Part shown: positions 1-10,187 of the stretch, piece after piece
Numbering within the stretch: the stretch's first letter is position 1
How the letters are laid out: the number at the start of each line of letters is the position of its first letter
Source of the DNA: Gammaproteobacteria bacterium
GTDB lineage: Bacteria; Pseudomonadota; Gammaproteobacteria; S012-40
Direction: 5' to 3'
Length of the DNA stretch: 64,000 bases
NCBI GenBank assembly: GCA_015487785.1
Contig: WFPC01000018.1
Location: 1 to 64,000, forward strand
Position numbers and translations under genes: made by a program
Notes under the pieces: model-generated
What the model saw: the letters and a program-made list of their open reading frames with translations, nothing else
Told to the model about the DNA's origin: nothing
Databases searched by the model: none

Positions 1-1
1 C

Positions 2-535
2 AACCTGGCCGTGCTCTACGACAGCGGTCAGGAGGTGGCGCAAAACCCCTGGGAAGCGCGAGCCTGGTATCGCAAGGCCGCCGAGCAGGGTTATGCCCCG
101 GCCCAGTTCAACCTGGCGCTGATGCTGCTCCAGGGCCAGGGTGGGCGGCGCGACCCGGAACAGGCCGCCCACTGGTACCGGCAGGCTGCCGAGCAAGGTA
201 TGGCCGATGCTCAGTTCAATCTGGCCCAACTCTACAGCGAAGGTGAACACTTACCTCGAGACTACGAGCAGGCGGTGTACTGGTATCATGCAGCAGCCCG
301 GCAAGGTCATGCGGCGGCAGCCAACAACCTGGCGGTGCGCTATGCCCTGGGTCAGGGAGTGGCGCGCAGTGACTACCAGGCCTACCTGTGGTTCAACGTG
401 GCCGCCGAACGAGGTGATGCGCGAGCGGTGCGCCATCGCGAGCGGGTGGCGCAGGAAATGAGCGCGGAGCAGATCGTGGCGGCAGGTCGTGCCTCGCGAG
501 ACGTTTTGAGGCGCCTGGAAAACGGGGGGACATAG
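2..535 (+). CDS. Sel1-repeat (TPR-like) protein, 5' truncated by window edge
   Basis: Repeats such as AxxWYRKAAEQGYAPAQFNLALM and AAHWYRQAAEQGMADAQFNLAQLY; frame is open to the window start. Confidence 0.85.
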   Translation, partial: NLAVLYDSGQEVAQNPWEARAWYRKAAEQGYAPAQFNLALMLLQGQGGRRDPEQAAHWYRQAAEQGMADAQFNLAQLYSEGEHLPRDYEQAVYWYHAAARQGHAAAANNLAVRYALGQGVARSDYQAYLWFNVAAERGDARAVRHRERVAQEMSAEQIVAAGRASRDVLRRLENGGT

Positions 536-537
536 CC

Positions 538-702
538 GTGCAGCGTTATCTCTTTCTCGCCTTGTTCCTGGCGGTGCTGTTGTTTTGGCTGGGCCGGCGA
601 AGCCGTCGGCAGCAACCGGTGCTGGCGGTGGCGGCCAATACCGCCGCGGTGATCCTGCTGTTGTTGGTCATCGGTGGTTTCTTCGGTCTCATCGGGGCTT
701 GA
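538..702 (+). CDS. small (54 aa) membrane protein, GTG start
   Basis: VQRYLFLALFLAVLLFWLGRRSRRQQPVLAVAANTAAVILLLLVIGGFFGLIGA; two hydrophobic segments, closely follows the Sel1 gene. Confidence 0.5.
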   Translation: MQRYLFLALFLAVLLFWLGRRSRRQQPVLAVAANTAAVILLLLVIGGFFGLIGA

Positions 703-721
703 GGCTTATCGTGTCGCCGGG

Positions 722-1483
722 TCAATAACCGGACTCGTCGGCATTCAGCAGCAACCAGGTCAGGGCGACAGCCACGGCCGGCGGGGTGATCAGTGCCGCT
801 CGCGGCGCGGCCAGGCGCAGGGGCAGCAGGGCCAGCAGCAGGAGCAGGCTGGGGCCGGCGGGCAGCTCGGCGTAGAGCCAGGCATGGACCAGCAGGATGA
901 GCAGTATCAGGCCGAGCAGGCCAGCAGGCGCCGGACCAAACCGTGCCAGGAACGGGCGGGGGCGCCACTCGGCTATGGCAAAGGGTATGCCCAGGCTGGC
1001 CAGTGCCGCGGCCAGTTGTCCCAGCAGCAGGCTGCCATCCAGGGCGGTGGCCAGGGCCAGGCCACCGGCAGTCAGGGAGAGCACGCTGGCCGGGCGTCGC
1101 TGCTTCACCGGGACGCTGGCGATGCCCGCGATGGCGGCGACGAGCAGGCCACCGAGAGTGAAGACATCGGTGCCGTGGCGGAGCACGGGCCAGGCCAGTG
1201 ACAGCAAGCCGAAGACCAGCACTGCGACATGAGCCAGGGTGCCCAGGCGGGTATGCTGCTTGCCGGCCAGGCCGGCGAGCACGGCGGCCAGGGCTATTGC
1301 CGGCAACCCGTCCAGGGCTTCGGTGGGTGGCCAATGCAGGCCCCGCAACCAAGAAAAGGATACCAGCCAGGTGATCAGCAGGCTGGGGCCCAGCCAAAGG
1401 GAATGCTTGCGGCACAGGATGCCCGCCAGCAGGCCCAGCAGCACCGGCAGGATCAGGCTGGGGAGTAACAATTCCGTTGACAT
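722..1483 (-). CDS. polytopic membrane protein of unknown function
   Basis: Highly hydrophobic ORF from MSTELLLPSLILPVLLGLL. Confidence 0.6.
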   Translation of the reverse strand: MSTELLLPSLILPVLLGLLAGILCRKHSLWLGPSLLITWLVSFSWLRGLHWPPTEALDGLPAIALAAVLAGLAGKQHTRLGTLAHVAVLVFGLLSLAWPVLRHGTDVFTLGGLLVAAIAGIASVPVKQRRPASVLSLTAGGLALATALDGSLLLGQLAAALASLGIPFAIAEWRPRPFLARFGPAPAGLLGLILLILLVHAWLYAELPAGPSLLLLLALLPLRLAAPRAALITPPAVAVALTWLLLNADESGY

Positions 1484-1536
1484 GTATTCACCTCCTGGTT
1501 GGTGAGCGCCCACATTTGAGTGGGCGCTACAAGTCA

Positions 1537-2112
1537 CTATTGTTTGATGCCTTCCACTTCCAGGGTAATGACCACTTCGTCACCAATGCCGCCGAGCATG
1601 TAGTTCATGCCGAAATCGCTGCGCTTGATGGTGGTGGTGGCGGTATAACCGGCGCGATAACCCCCCCAGGGGTCCTTGCCCGCGCCCACGGGACTGATCT
1701 TCAGGCTGACCGGGCGTTTCTGGCCGTGCAGGCTGAGGCTGCCCTCGGCGGCCACCGGCTCCCCGTTTTGGTCGAAGCGCACCTGGTGGGAAACGAAGTG
1801 CATTTGCGGAAATTGCCGGGCATTGAAGAAGTCCGGGCTGCGCAAGTGTTTGTCGCGTTTTTTGTGGTTGGTGTCCACGCTGTCGGTGTCGATGCGGATG
1901 TCGATCCTGCCCTGGCCAGGTTGTAGCACGAATTCGCCTTCGAAGCGGTTGAAACGGCCCACCAGCCGACTGGTATTGAGATGGCCCACGGTGAACAGGA
2001 TGCTGGTGTGGGCCGGGTCGATCCGGTACCGGCCGGGCTCGGCGGCGGCTTGGGCCTGGGTGGTGGCGAGTGCCAGGATGGCAGTGGTGAGGATGCGATT
2101 CATAGGCTTCAT
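1537..2112 (-). CDS. YceI family periplasmic protein
   Basis: Signal peptide then AEPGRYRIDPAHTSILFTVGHLNTSRLVGRFNRFEGEF, typical YceI. Confidence 0.9.
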   Translation of the reverse strand: MKPMNRILTTAILALATTQAQAAAEPGRYRIDPAHTSILFTVGHLNTSRLVGRFNRFEGEFVLQPGQGRIDIRIDTDSVDTNHKKRDKHLRSPDFFNARQFPQMHFVSHQVRFDQNGEPVAAEGSLSLHGQKRPVSLKISPVGAGKDPWGGYRAGYTATTTIKRSDFGMNYMLGGIGDEVVITLEVEGIKQ

Positions 2113-2188
2113 TTGTTTCTCCTTCTTCGTACAGTACTTGTTAGAACAATTAGGCCGGGGCAAACAACCCCGGCGGGCTGGTTTGCGC

Positions 2189-2653
2189 TCAAAAAAAATG
2201 ATTGCGCAGGCCGCGCAGAAGCCGGCGCAACTGGGTTTGTTGTTCGCTATCGAGGCGTTCGAAGCTGGTGGAGAGATAACGGATGTGCTCGGGGAATACC
2301 TTTTCGAACAGCCTTTGTCCCTGCTCGGTGAGCTGGATCAAAGTGGAACGGCGGTCCTGGCCGGAGTTGACGCGCCGCACCAGGCCCTTGGCCTCCAGCC
2401 GGTCGATGATCCCGGTGAGGGTGCCTTTGGTGATCAGGGTTTCCTGGCCCAGCATCTTGAAGTTCATGCCCTCGGTATTGCCCAGGGTGGCGATCACGTC
2501 GAATTGCGAGGGAGTCAGGCCCAGGCTCTTGATATGGCGCGCCGAGTGCCTGGAGAAGGCCTGATAGCAGCGCACCAGCTCCTGCATCAGTGGCAGCCAG
2601 GCTTCCTTGCGGGCCTGTTCCGAGGTGTATTCTTGAGCGTTTCGATGTGTCAT
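2189..2653 (-). CDS. MarR family transcriptional regulator
   Basis: LTPSQFDVIATLGNTEGMNFKMLGQETLITKGTLTGIIDRLEAKGLVRR winged-helix signature. Confidence 0.9.
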   Translation of the reverse strand: MTHRNAQEYTSEQARKEAWLPLMQELVRCYQAFSRHSARHIKSLGLTPSQFDVIATLGNTEGMNFKMLGQETLITKGTLTGIIDRLEAKGLVRRVNSGQDRRSTLIQLTEQGQRLFEKVFPEHIRYLSTSFERLDSEQQTQLRRLLRGLRNHFF

Positions 2654-2662
2654 GGGGGTAAT

Positions 2663-2682
2663 ATAGTTCTAATACGAACTAT
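2663..2682. promoter_or_regulatory. perfect inverted repeat, candidate MarR operator
   Basis: ATAGTTC-TAATAC-GAACTAT immediately upstream of the MarR start codon. Confidence 0.6.
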
Positions 2683-2716
2683 TGTCAATGAATTTTCCCT
2701 TCATCTCGTTGGCTGT

Positions 2717-3430
2717 TCAGGCCATGACAGCGGGTTCTTGCTGTTCCACCAGCATGCACACTGGGTGTGCGTCGTTTCCGGGGTTTGCTTGTTCCCACCA
2801 CCAGCGGCCGCCACGAATGTTGTGTCCCGTGGCCACGGGGCGGATACAGGGTTGGCAACCCACCAGCGGGTAACCCTGGTCGTGCAGGTCGTTGTAGGGC
2901 AGGTCGTGTTCGAAGATGTAGGCCCAGATGTCGCCATGGCTCCAGTGCCGCAGGGGGTGAAACTTGACCAAGGCATGCTTGTGGTCCCATTCGCTGGCGG
3001 GCAGGTGGGCCTGGCCCAGGGCGGGTTGCCGGCGCAGGGTGGTGAGCCAGGCATCCTTGCCGGCCAGGGCGCGGGCCAGGGGTTCCAGCTTGCGTACCTG
3101 GCAACAGTGTTTGCGGGCGGTGATGCTTTGGCGAAACCCTGTTTCACCCCAGCGCTGGGCGTGTTTACTCAGGGCCCGGGTCTGCGGCCGATAGCGCTGG
3201 ATGGGCTTGCCGTAGAGGTGCTCCACCTCGTCCAGCAGTTGCAGGCTGGCCCGGGGCAGCCTGCCGGTGTCGAGCACGAAGATAGTACTGGTTTCCAGAT
3301 GGCGCTGGAGGAGGTCCAGCAGCACCGAGTCTTCGGCGGCGAAACCGAAGCAATAGGCCGCTTGCCGGTGTCGCTGGCGGATTCGCTCCAGCAGGGCGCG
3401 GGTGGTTTCCAGAGCCTGTGCCAGGGACAT
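2717..3430 (-). CDS. cysH: phosphoadenosine/adenosine phosphosulfate reductase family protein, probable Fe-S type
   Basis: STIFVLDTGRLP, KHCCQVRKLEPL, HPLRHWSHGDIWAYI, GYPLVGCQPCIRP; CC...CxxC pattern. Confidence 0.85.
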   Translation of the reverse strand: MSLAQALETTRALLERIRQRHRQAAYCFGFAAEDSVLLDLLQRHLETSTIFVLDTGRLPRASLQLLDEVEHLYGKPIQRYRPQTRALSKHAQRWGETGFRQSITARKHCCQVRKLEPLARALAGKDAWLTTLRRQPALGQAHLPASEWDHKHALVKFHPLRHWSHGDIWAYIFEHDLPYNDLHDQGYPLVGCQPCIRPVATGHNIRGGRWWWEQANPGNDAHPVCMLVEQQEPAVMA

Positions 3431-3433
3431 GTA

Positions 3434-4438
3434 TCAGGCGATTCCCTGGTCGGAGGGCCTGAAGGTGCCTGACTGGCGTCCGGGGTTGCGCACGCTGATG
3501 CGCAGGGTCTGGCCCTCGTCGTGTTCGGCGATGATCTCGAATCCCACCGTTCGCAGGTTGTCCTGCAAGGCCTTGCCGTTGCGGTCGGCGCGAATGCGGA
3601 AGTGGCGCACGTCGCCCTCGCGGGTGCTGCTCAGGGCCAGGCGGGCGCGCATGTAGTCCAGCGGAGGGCTTTCACGGGAGATGTCCAGCACGGTGTTATG
3701 CGGCATGTGGTAGTGGGCGGCACCGATCAGGCGCTGGCCGATGTTGTCGTGCCATTGGTCGATCTGCTCGCCGAGCCGGCGCAAGCTGTCGGCGGTGGCC
3801 ACTCTCTGTGCTCGCTTGAGCGCCGCCAGCAGCTCGTGGAACTGGCCCAGCAGCCGGGCCTGTCCGCTTACGTGCAGGGCCAGCAGGTTGGCGGCCTGCT
3901 CCAGGGTGGCGGCGGATTCGATGGCATACTTGCCCAGCAGTTCGTTGGCGCCGGCCAGCAGCTTGGCACGGTAGTCCTGCAGCAGCTCGGCGAACTGGTG
4001 CTCGCGCAGGCGCCGTTCCCGGGGGTCGGCCGGGCCGAGTGTGCGGTTGGCATCCAGGCGCCAGAGGCCGGAGTCGATCTTGTTGTCGTGCTCTTCCAGC
4101 AGCAGGGCCAGTTCGCCAGGGCCCACGGTTGTGTAGTCTTCCAGCAATTCGGTGAAAAAGGCCTGGCCCTTGCGTGCAGCCCAGGCGGCAAAATCCTCGC
4201 CGTTTAGTGCATCGCTGGCGTAGCTGTTCTGGATCCGCTGCAGGGCGGCGCGAATGCGTCCGCCGGGGATATCCGGTCCACGCACGTCCTGGCCCAGTTC
4301 CAGTCGGTAATAGGGGATCAGGGTGCCAAAGCGGTTCTTGGTGATACTGGTGAGCTGGATGTCGCCGTTGCGGGGTGCCCCGGCGGGATCATCGACCACC
4401 TGGATTCGCAGGTGGAGGGTGTCGTCGGATTGTTGCAT
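3434..4438 (-). CDS. hypothetical protein in apparent operon with cysH
   Basis: 334 aa ORF, 3 nt upstream of cysH; family not recognised. Confidence 0.6.
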   Translation of the reverse strand: MQQSDDTLHLRIQVVDDPAGAPRNGDIQLTSITKNRFGTLIPYYRLELGQDVRGPDIPGGRIRAALQRIQNSYASDALNGEDFAAWAARKGQAFFTELLEDYTTVGPGELALLLEEHDNKIDSGLWRLDANRTLGPADPRERRLREHQFAELLQDYRAKLLAGANELLGKYAIESAATLEQAANLLALHVSGQARLLGQFHELLAALKRAQRVATADSLRRLGEQIDQWHDNIGQRLIGAAHYHMPHNTVLDISRESPPLDYMRARLALSSTREGDVRHFRIRADRNGKALQDNLRTVGFEIIAEHDEGQTLRISVRNPGRQSGTFRPSDQGIA

Positions 4439-4539
4439 GAGCCTTCTCCTGTATCGCTGGCGGGAGGCCGCCGTACAGGAAAGACTATAATCTGCGCTCT
4501 TTATATTTTGAAATAATGTTTTTTCACTTCTATATGTCT

Positions 4540-5238
4540 TTAAGGAATATATGTATCGTGTAAGCGATGCTGGCTGCTATCCAGCAGATCGTGAAAGCTG
4601 TGCAATAGCGGAAATTCACCCCGTGGACGAGGCGGTTTGCGGCTGGATGGGCGGGCGATGCTCAACAGATGGGCGATGCCATGGGTGCGGGCCGCGGCCA
4701 GCACGGCTTGGTTGTCGTCGATGAACAGGGTGCGGGTGGGATCGAAGCTTTGTTGTTGCTGCAGGCGTTGCCAGAAAGCGGGTTCTTCCTTGGGCAGGCC
4801 GAGTTCGTGGGCACAGACGATATGATGGAACTGCCGGCCCAGGCCGGTATGCGCCAGCTTGAGCTGCAAGGCCTTGCCATGGGCATTGGTGACCAGCCAG
4901 AGTGATTTTTTCGCCCGCCCGGCGGCGCGCAGGAAATCCAGCACACCGTCATGAATGGCGATGAGCTGGCGCACTTCCTGTTTCAACGCCGGAATGTCCA
5001 GCGCCAGCTCGCGGCTCCAGTAATCCAGGCAGTACCAGTCCAGTGAACCCTGTTTAGCCGCGAAACGGGGCATGAGTAGTTGCTTGGCGTCCTGCAGGTC
5101 GAGCCCGTGTCGCTCGGCATAGCGCTGGGGCAGGTGCTCCTGCCAGAAGTAGTCGTCGAAATGCAGATCCAGCAGGGTGCCGTCCATGTCGAGCAGCACC
5201 GTGTCGATAGTGTGCCAGCGCAGGTGGATTCCACTCAC
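4540..5238 (-). CDS. HAD-family hydrolase, YrfG-like nucleotidase
   Basis: DTVLLDMDGTLLDLHFDDYFW, LVTNAHGKAL, LFIDDNQAVLAAARTHGI; GTG start assumed. Confidence 0.8.
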   Translation of the reverse strand: MSGIHLRWHTIDTVLLDMDGTLLDLHFDDYFWQEHLPQRYAERHGLDLQDAKQLLMPRFAAKQGSLDWYCLDYWSRELALDIPALKQEVRQLIAIHDGVLDFLRAAGRAKKSLWLVTNAHGKALQLKLAHTGLGRQFHHIVCAHELGLPKEEPAFWQRLQQQQSFDPTRTLFIDDNQAVLAAARTHGIAHLLSIARPSSRKPPRPRGEFPLLHSFHDLLDSSQHRLHDTYIP

Positions 5239-5377
5239 GTTCACAGCTCCGTCGGGGGATGGCTTATTGTGCCAGCGGGGGGCGGGTTTGTCCCGGCGGG
5301 ATGTCCAATATATTAAGGTATAATCGGGACGGTATCCATGGCCGGGCCGCGCGTGGCGCCGGGAAAGAGAGGACGCA

Positions 5378-6193
5378 ATGAACGAACAAGCCGAGATTCC
5401 CATCGTGATGTGTTTTTCCGGCACCGATCCCACCGGAGGCGCGGGTATCCAGGCGGATATCGAGGCCTTGGCCAGCATGGGCTGCCAGGCCGCGCCGGTG
5501 GTGACAGCGGTCACCGCCCAGGACAGCCAGGACGTGATCAGCTATTCCCCCTGTGATCTCACCATGGTGACCGAGCAGGCCCGGGCGGTGCTGGAGGATA
5601 TGCCGGTGGTGGGGTTCAAGATCGGGCTGCTGGGTAGTGTTGAAGTGGCCGAGGCGGTACACACCATTGTGCGCGACTATCCCGGTCTGCCGGTGGTGAC
5701 CGATCCGGTGCTCACTTCCGGAGCGGGTACCGAGCTCGGTGATGCCGAATTGCAGCAGGCTATCTGCGAGCTGCTGATTCCGCAGACCACCGTGCTCACC
5801 CCGAACAGTCGCGAGGCACGCATGCTGGCCCACGAGGCCGATACGCTGGATGCCTGTGCCCATGAACTGCTGGACATGGGTTGCGAATACGTGTTGATTA
5901 CCGGCAGCCACGAACATACCCCCCAGGTGGTCAATACCCTCTATACCCACCAACGCCAATTGGACAGCTTTGCCTGGGAACGCCTGCCGCACAGCTATCA
6001 TGGTTCGGGTTGTACCCTGGCTGCGGCTCTTGCCGGGTTGTTGGCGCAAGGGGTGGATCCCCTGGCGGCGGCCTATGAGGCCCAGCAATACACTTGGCAG
6101 GCTCTGAGGCACGGCCGGCGCCCGGGCATGGGGCAATATCTACCCGATCGCCTGTTTTGGGCCCATGGTGACGAGGAACCCGGTGGAACCTGA
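5378..6193 (+). CDS. thiD: hydroxymethylpyrimidine/phosphomethylpyrimidine kinase
   Basis: CFSGTDPTGGAGIQADIEALASMG and HGSGCTLAAALA. Confidence 0.9.
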   Translation: MNEQAEIPIVMCFSGTDPTGGAGIQADIEALASMGCQAAPVVTAVTAQDSQDVISYSPCDLTMVTEQARAVLEDMPVVGFKIGLLGSVEVAEAVHTIVRDYPGLPVVTDPVLTSGAGTELGDAELQQAICELLIPQTTVLTPNSREARMLAHEADTLDACAHELLDMGCEYVLITGSHEHTPQVVNTLYTHQRQLDSFAWERLPHSYHGSGCTLAAALAGLLAQGVDPLAAAYEAQQYTWQALRHGRRPGMGQYLPDRLFWAHGDEEPGGT

Positions 6194-6833
6194 GCTGCGC
6201 GGGCTCTATGCCATCACACCCTGGCCGCTTGCCGAGCAGCAAGTGCTGCAACTGGCCGAGCAGGCCCTACGCGGGGGCGCCGCGGTGCTGCAGTTGCGTG
6301 ACAAGAGCGACGATGCGCCACGGCGTTTGCGTTTGGCCCGGGCCTTGCGAGAGGCCTGCCAGCGTCACCGGGCTTTGTTCATTGTCAACGACGACCTGGC
6401 CCTGGCCCAGGCGGTGGGCGCCGACGGGGTGCACCTGGGGCGTGATGATACGGATCTGGCGCAGGCCCGCGCGCAGGCCCCGGAGTTGATCATCGGTGTG
6501 TCCTGCTATGCCAGCCTGGAGCGGGCCGAGCGCGCCCAGGCCCTGGGCGCGGACTACGTGGCCTTCGGGCGTTTCTTTGCCTCGCGCAGCAAGCCCGAGG
6601 CCAGCCCCGCGCCGCTGGAGGTGTTGCGCCAAGCACGGGAAAGGCTGTTCCTACCGGTGGTGGCCATTGGTGGCATCACCCTGGACAATGCGCCGCGCCT
6701 GCTGGCGGCTGGAGCCCAGGCACTGGCGGTGATCGACGGCCTGTTCGGACAGGTGGACGTGGAGGCCAGCGCGCGTCGGTTTGCCGGCCTGTTTGCCCGA
6801 GGTGATATACTGGCACCGTTTCAGATTGATTGA
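6183..6833 (+). CDS. thiE: thiamine-phosphate synthase
   Basis: [46 protein letters not shown]; overlaps the thiD 3' end. Confidence 0.92.
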   Translation: MEPELRGLYAITPWPLAEQQVLQLAEQALRGGAAVLQLRDKSDDAPRRLRLARALREACQRHRALFIVNDDLALAQAVGADGVHLGRDDTDLAQARAQAPELIIGVSCYASLERAERAQALGADYVAFGRFFASRSKPEASPAPLEVLRQARERLFLPVVAIGGITLDNAPRLLAAGAQALAVIDGLFGQVDVEASARRFAGLFARGDILAPFQID

Positions 6834-6846
6834 GAAAGGAGATTTC

Positions 6847-8127
6847 ATGTCGCGTTCACACGACCTTTTCGTCGAGGCCCAAAAGTACATTCCCGGCGGT
6901 GTCAATTCGCCGGTACGTGCTTTCCGTGGGGTTGGCGGTGACCCGGTGTTCTTCCAGCGGGGCGAAGGGGCCTATCTGTTCGACGAGGATGGCCGGCGTT
7001 ATATCGATTACGTGGCGTCCTGGGGACCGATGATCGCCGGGCATGCCCATCCCAAGGTGATCGCGGCGGTGAAGCAGACCCTGGATCGGGGGCTGGGCTT
7101 TGGCGCGCCCACCGAGATCGAGACCGAAATGGCGCGCAAGGTGTGCGAATTGGTGCCCTCTATAGAAATGGTGCGCATGGTCAGTTCTGGCACCGAGGCT
7201 ACCATGAGTGCTATTCGTCTGGCGCGTGGGTATACCGGGCGTGACAAGATCGTCAAATTCGAGGGCTGTTACCATGGCCATTCCGATTCCCTGCTGGTCA
7301 AGGCCGGCTCGGGAGCACTCACCCTGGGCGTGCCCACCTCACCGGGGGTGCCGGCCGCCCTGGCCGAACATACCATGACCCTGGACTACAACGACCTGGA
7401 GCAGGTCGAGGCGGCCTTCAACGTCGCCGGTGACCAGATCGCCTGCGTCATCGTGGAGCCGGTGGCTGGCAACATGAACTGCGTGCCGCCCGAGCCGGGT
7501 TTTCTCGAGGGTTTGCGCCGGCTCTGTGACACTCATGGCAGTGTGCTCATCTTCGACGAAGTGATGACCGGTTTCCGCGTGGCCCTGGGTGGTGCCCAGG
7601 CCCATTACGGAGTGACGCCGGATCTCACCACTCTGGGCAAGGTCATCGGTGGCGGCCTGCCGGTGGGTGCCTTCGGGGGCAGGCGGGCCATCATGGAATA
7701 CATTGCACCGCTGGGACCGGTGTACCAGGCCGGCACCCTGTCGGGTAACCCGGTTTCCATGGCGGCGGGCCTGGCTACCCTGGAACTGGCTTGTGAGCCG
7801 GGTTTCCATGCCGGACTGGAGGCCCGGGCCGCGGCGCTGTGCCAGGGGCTGCGCGAGCGTGCCACGGCGGCGGGTATCGCGTTGACCACCAACCAGGTGG
7901 GTGGCATGTTCGGGGTGTTCTTCACCGATGAGCCCAAGGTGAGCCGCTACAGCCAGGTCACCGCCTGTGACGGCGAACGCTTCAAAAGATTCTTCCATGG
8001 CATGCTGGAACAGGGTGTCTACCTGGCGCCCTCGGCCTTCGAGGCCGGTTTCGTCTCCAGCGCCCATGGCGATGACGACATCGAGGCCACCCTGGCGGCG
8101 GCCGAGGCGGTGTTCGCCACGCTGTAA
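6847..8127 (+). CDS. hemL: glutamate-1-semialdehyde 2,1-aminomutase
   Basis: [64 protein letters not shown] upstream. Confidence 0.97.
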   Translation: MSRSHDLFVEAQKYIPGGVNSPVRAFRGVGGDPVFFQRGEGAYLFDEDGRRYIDYVASWGPMIAGHAHPKVIAAVKQTLDRGLGFGAPTEIETEMARKVCELVPSIEMVRMVSSGTEATMSAIRLARGYTGRDKIVKFEGCYHGHSDSLLVKAGSGALTLGVPTSPGVPAALAEHTMTLDYNDLEQVEAAFNVAGDQIACVIVEPVAGNMNCVPPEPGFLEGLRRLCDTHGSVLIFDEVMTGFRVALGGAQAHYGVTPDLTTLGKVIGGGLPVGAFGGRRAIMEYIAPLGPVYQAGTLSGNPVSMAAGLATLELACEPGFHAGLEARAAALCQGLRERATAAGIALTTNQVGGMFGVFFTDEPKVSRYSQVTACDGERFKRFFHGMLEQGVYLAPSAFEAGFVSSAHGDDDIEATLAAAEAVFATL

Positions 8128-8180
8128 ATTTCCGGGGCTCCGCTGCTCGGGCGGGGTCCCTGTTTCCATCGCGAGGCGGT

Positions 8181-10187
8181 ATGGACCTGCAGACCCTGCA
8201 ACCGCTGTTCCACTGGCTGGCGGCCCATCCGGGCTGGGCCGGAATTTTCGTTTTTCTCATCGCGTTGACCGAATCCCTGCTGGTAGTGGGCCTGATCGTG
8301 CCCGGCACGGTATTGATGTTCGGTGTCGGTGCCCTGCTGGGAGTGGGCGTGTTGGGCTTGTGGGAGACCCTGGCCTGGGCTTTTGCCGGGGCGGTGGCCG
8401 GCGATGGCATCAGTTTCTGGCTGGGATATCACTTTCGTGAGCGCATCGCGACTTGGTGGCCGTTTCGCAAGCGGCCTGAATTATTGAGCAAGGGGCAGGC
8501 CTTTTTCCGCCGCCACGGTGGCAAGAGTGTGCTGTTCGGACGCTTTGTGGGCCCGGTGCGACCGGTGATTCCTGCCGTGGCCGGGATGATGCAGATGCCC
8601 CCTTGGCGTTTCGTGGCGGTCAATGTGGCCTCTGCCCTGCTTTGGGCGCCGGCCTATCTGTTGCCGGGCATTGCTTTCGGTGCGTCCATGGAGCTGGCTG
8701 CCGAGGTGGCAGGTCGCTTGGCGGTGCTGATGCTGGGCATCCTGGTCTTGGTGGTGCTGGTGATCTGGCTGGTGCGGCGCCTGGTACGCTGGCTCACGCC
8801 CTGGGCCAGTTATTTGACCGATCGTCTGCTGGCCTGGGGTTGGAGTCATCCCTATCTGGGCCGGATCACGGCCTGGATAATGGATCCGGCCCAGCCCGAG
8901 GCCAAGGGCCTGGTATTGTGGGCGGGGCTGTTGCTGGTATTGGCGAGCGTGTTGCTGGGCCTGATCGCACTGGCTGGCGAGGCCGCTCTGCCGCTGGATG
9001 TGTCGGTCTACAATTTTCTGCACGATTTGCATACGCCCTGGGCCAACACCTGGCTCAGCGCTGTCCTGTTGTGGGCCGACCCCCTGCCCTTGCTGGGTCT
9101 GGCAGGCGTCCTGCTGTTGATGTTGCTGGCGCGGCGCCAATGGAGCACGGCCTGGCATCTGGGGGTCACCGTGTTGTTCGCGGTACTGGTGATCGCGTTG
9201 CTGGGCGAGCTGCGCCCGGCCAGGCCACCGCTGGTACATCCGGCGGCTCTGGGTGGAGGTTTTCCCGCCTGGCATGTACTGGGGCCGCTGACGCTGTTTG
9301 GTTTCGTGGCCATCGTCGCCGGCGGTATGCTGAACAAGACCTGGCGTTGGTTACCCTATGCCCTGGCCGCTGCCGGGGTAACGGTGTTTTCCTTGGCGGC
9401 CCTGTATTTGGGGGTCAATTGGCTGAGCGATGTGGTGGCGGCCTGGGTGCTGGGTCTGGCCTGGGTGGCGGTGGTGGGGGTGGCCTACCGGCGCCGGCCC
9501 CACCGCCCCACCCGTCTGGCGGTGGTGTTGCCGGCGGGCTTGCTGGCCTACGTCGGGTTCGGGTTCACCCACCTTGCCGAGCAGCCGCGCCTGTTGCAAC
9601 AGATGACACGGGAGATGCCGCCGGCCCACTGGAGCAGAGCGGCCTGGCGGCAAGGCGGCTGGGCCGAGTTGGAACCCTATCGGCGCGACCTGCGGGGCAT
9701 GCGCAAACAACCCCTGAATCTGCAGTGGCGCGCCGAGTTGACACAGATCCGCGCGGACTTGGAACGCCTCGGCTGGCATGCACCACCGCCGCTGAATTGG
9801 GCCAATGCCCTGCGCTGGTTCTCGGCCCGTCCCAGCCTGGCCGAGTTGCCCCTGTTGCCCAATGTGCACCAGGGGCGCCACGAGGCCCTGGTGCTGGTCA
9901 AGCCGACGGGAGAGAACCACCAGTGGTTGTTGCGCCTGTGGCCGGTGCCGGTGCGGGTGGACGACAAGCCCCTGTGGCAGGGTTATGTGGCCAGGCAGGG
10001 ATTGCAACAACAATTCGAGTATTTCTGGCTGCCGCAGTTGAGCAACGATTTCCAGTCTCCTCTGGAAATGCTGGCCGATGAACTGGCAGGCTGGTCGAGG
10101 CAGCGGGTTCGTTGGCACCTCACGGGGGAGGACGCGCTGCGCTGGCACGGTGAGGTGTTGCTCATTGGAGGAGGGGGAGAGGAATGA
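8181..10187 (+). CDS. DedA-family / PAP2-like phosphatase / LssY-like C-terminal fusion membrane protein
   Basis: DedA N-terminus (FGRFVGPVRPVIPAVAGMM), PAP2-like membrane region, LssY-like C-terminus. Confidence 0.8.
   Translation: MDLQTLQPLFHWLAAHPGWAGIFVFLIALTESLLVVGLIVPGTVLMFGVGALLGVGVLGLWETLAWAFAGAVAGDGISFWLGYHFRERIATWWPFRKRPELLSKGQAFFRRHGGKSVLFGRFVGPVRPVIPAVAGMMQMPPWRFVAVNVASALLWAPAYLLPGIAFGASMELAAEVAGRLAVLMLGILVLVVLVIWLVRRLVRWLTPWASYLTDRLLAWGWSHPYLGRITAWIMDPAQPEAKGLVLWAGLLLVLASVLLGLIALAGEAALPLDVSVYNFLHDLHTPWANTWLSAVLLWADPLPLLGLAGVLLLMLLARRQWSTAWHLGVTVLFAVLVIALLGELRPARPPLVHPAALGGGFPAWHVLGPLTLFGFVAIVAGGMLNKTWRWLPYALAAAGVTVFSLAALYLGVNWLSDVVAAWVLGLAWVAVVGVAYRRRPHRPTRLAVVLPAGLLAYVGFGFTHLAEQPRLLQQMTREMPPAHWSRAAWRQGGWAELEPYRRDLRGMRKQPLNLQWRAELTQIRADLERLGWHAPPPLNWANALRWFSARPSLAELPLLPNVHQGRHEALVLVKPTGENHQWLLRLWPVPVRVDDKPLWQGYVARQGLQQQFEYFWLPQLSNDFQSPLEMLADELAGWSRQRVRWHLTGEDALRWHGEVLLIGGGGEE

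Noticed and set aside
1676-3472. 598-aa plus-strand ORF
   Set aside because: Spans antisense of yceI, marR and cysH, all with convincing homology on the minus strand.
8603-10081. 492-aa plus-strand ORF in another frame
   Set aside because: Overlaps the DedA/PAP2 gene out of frame; Gly/Arg-rich shadow.
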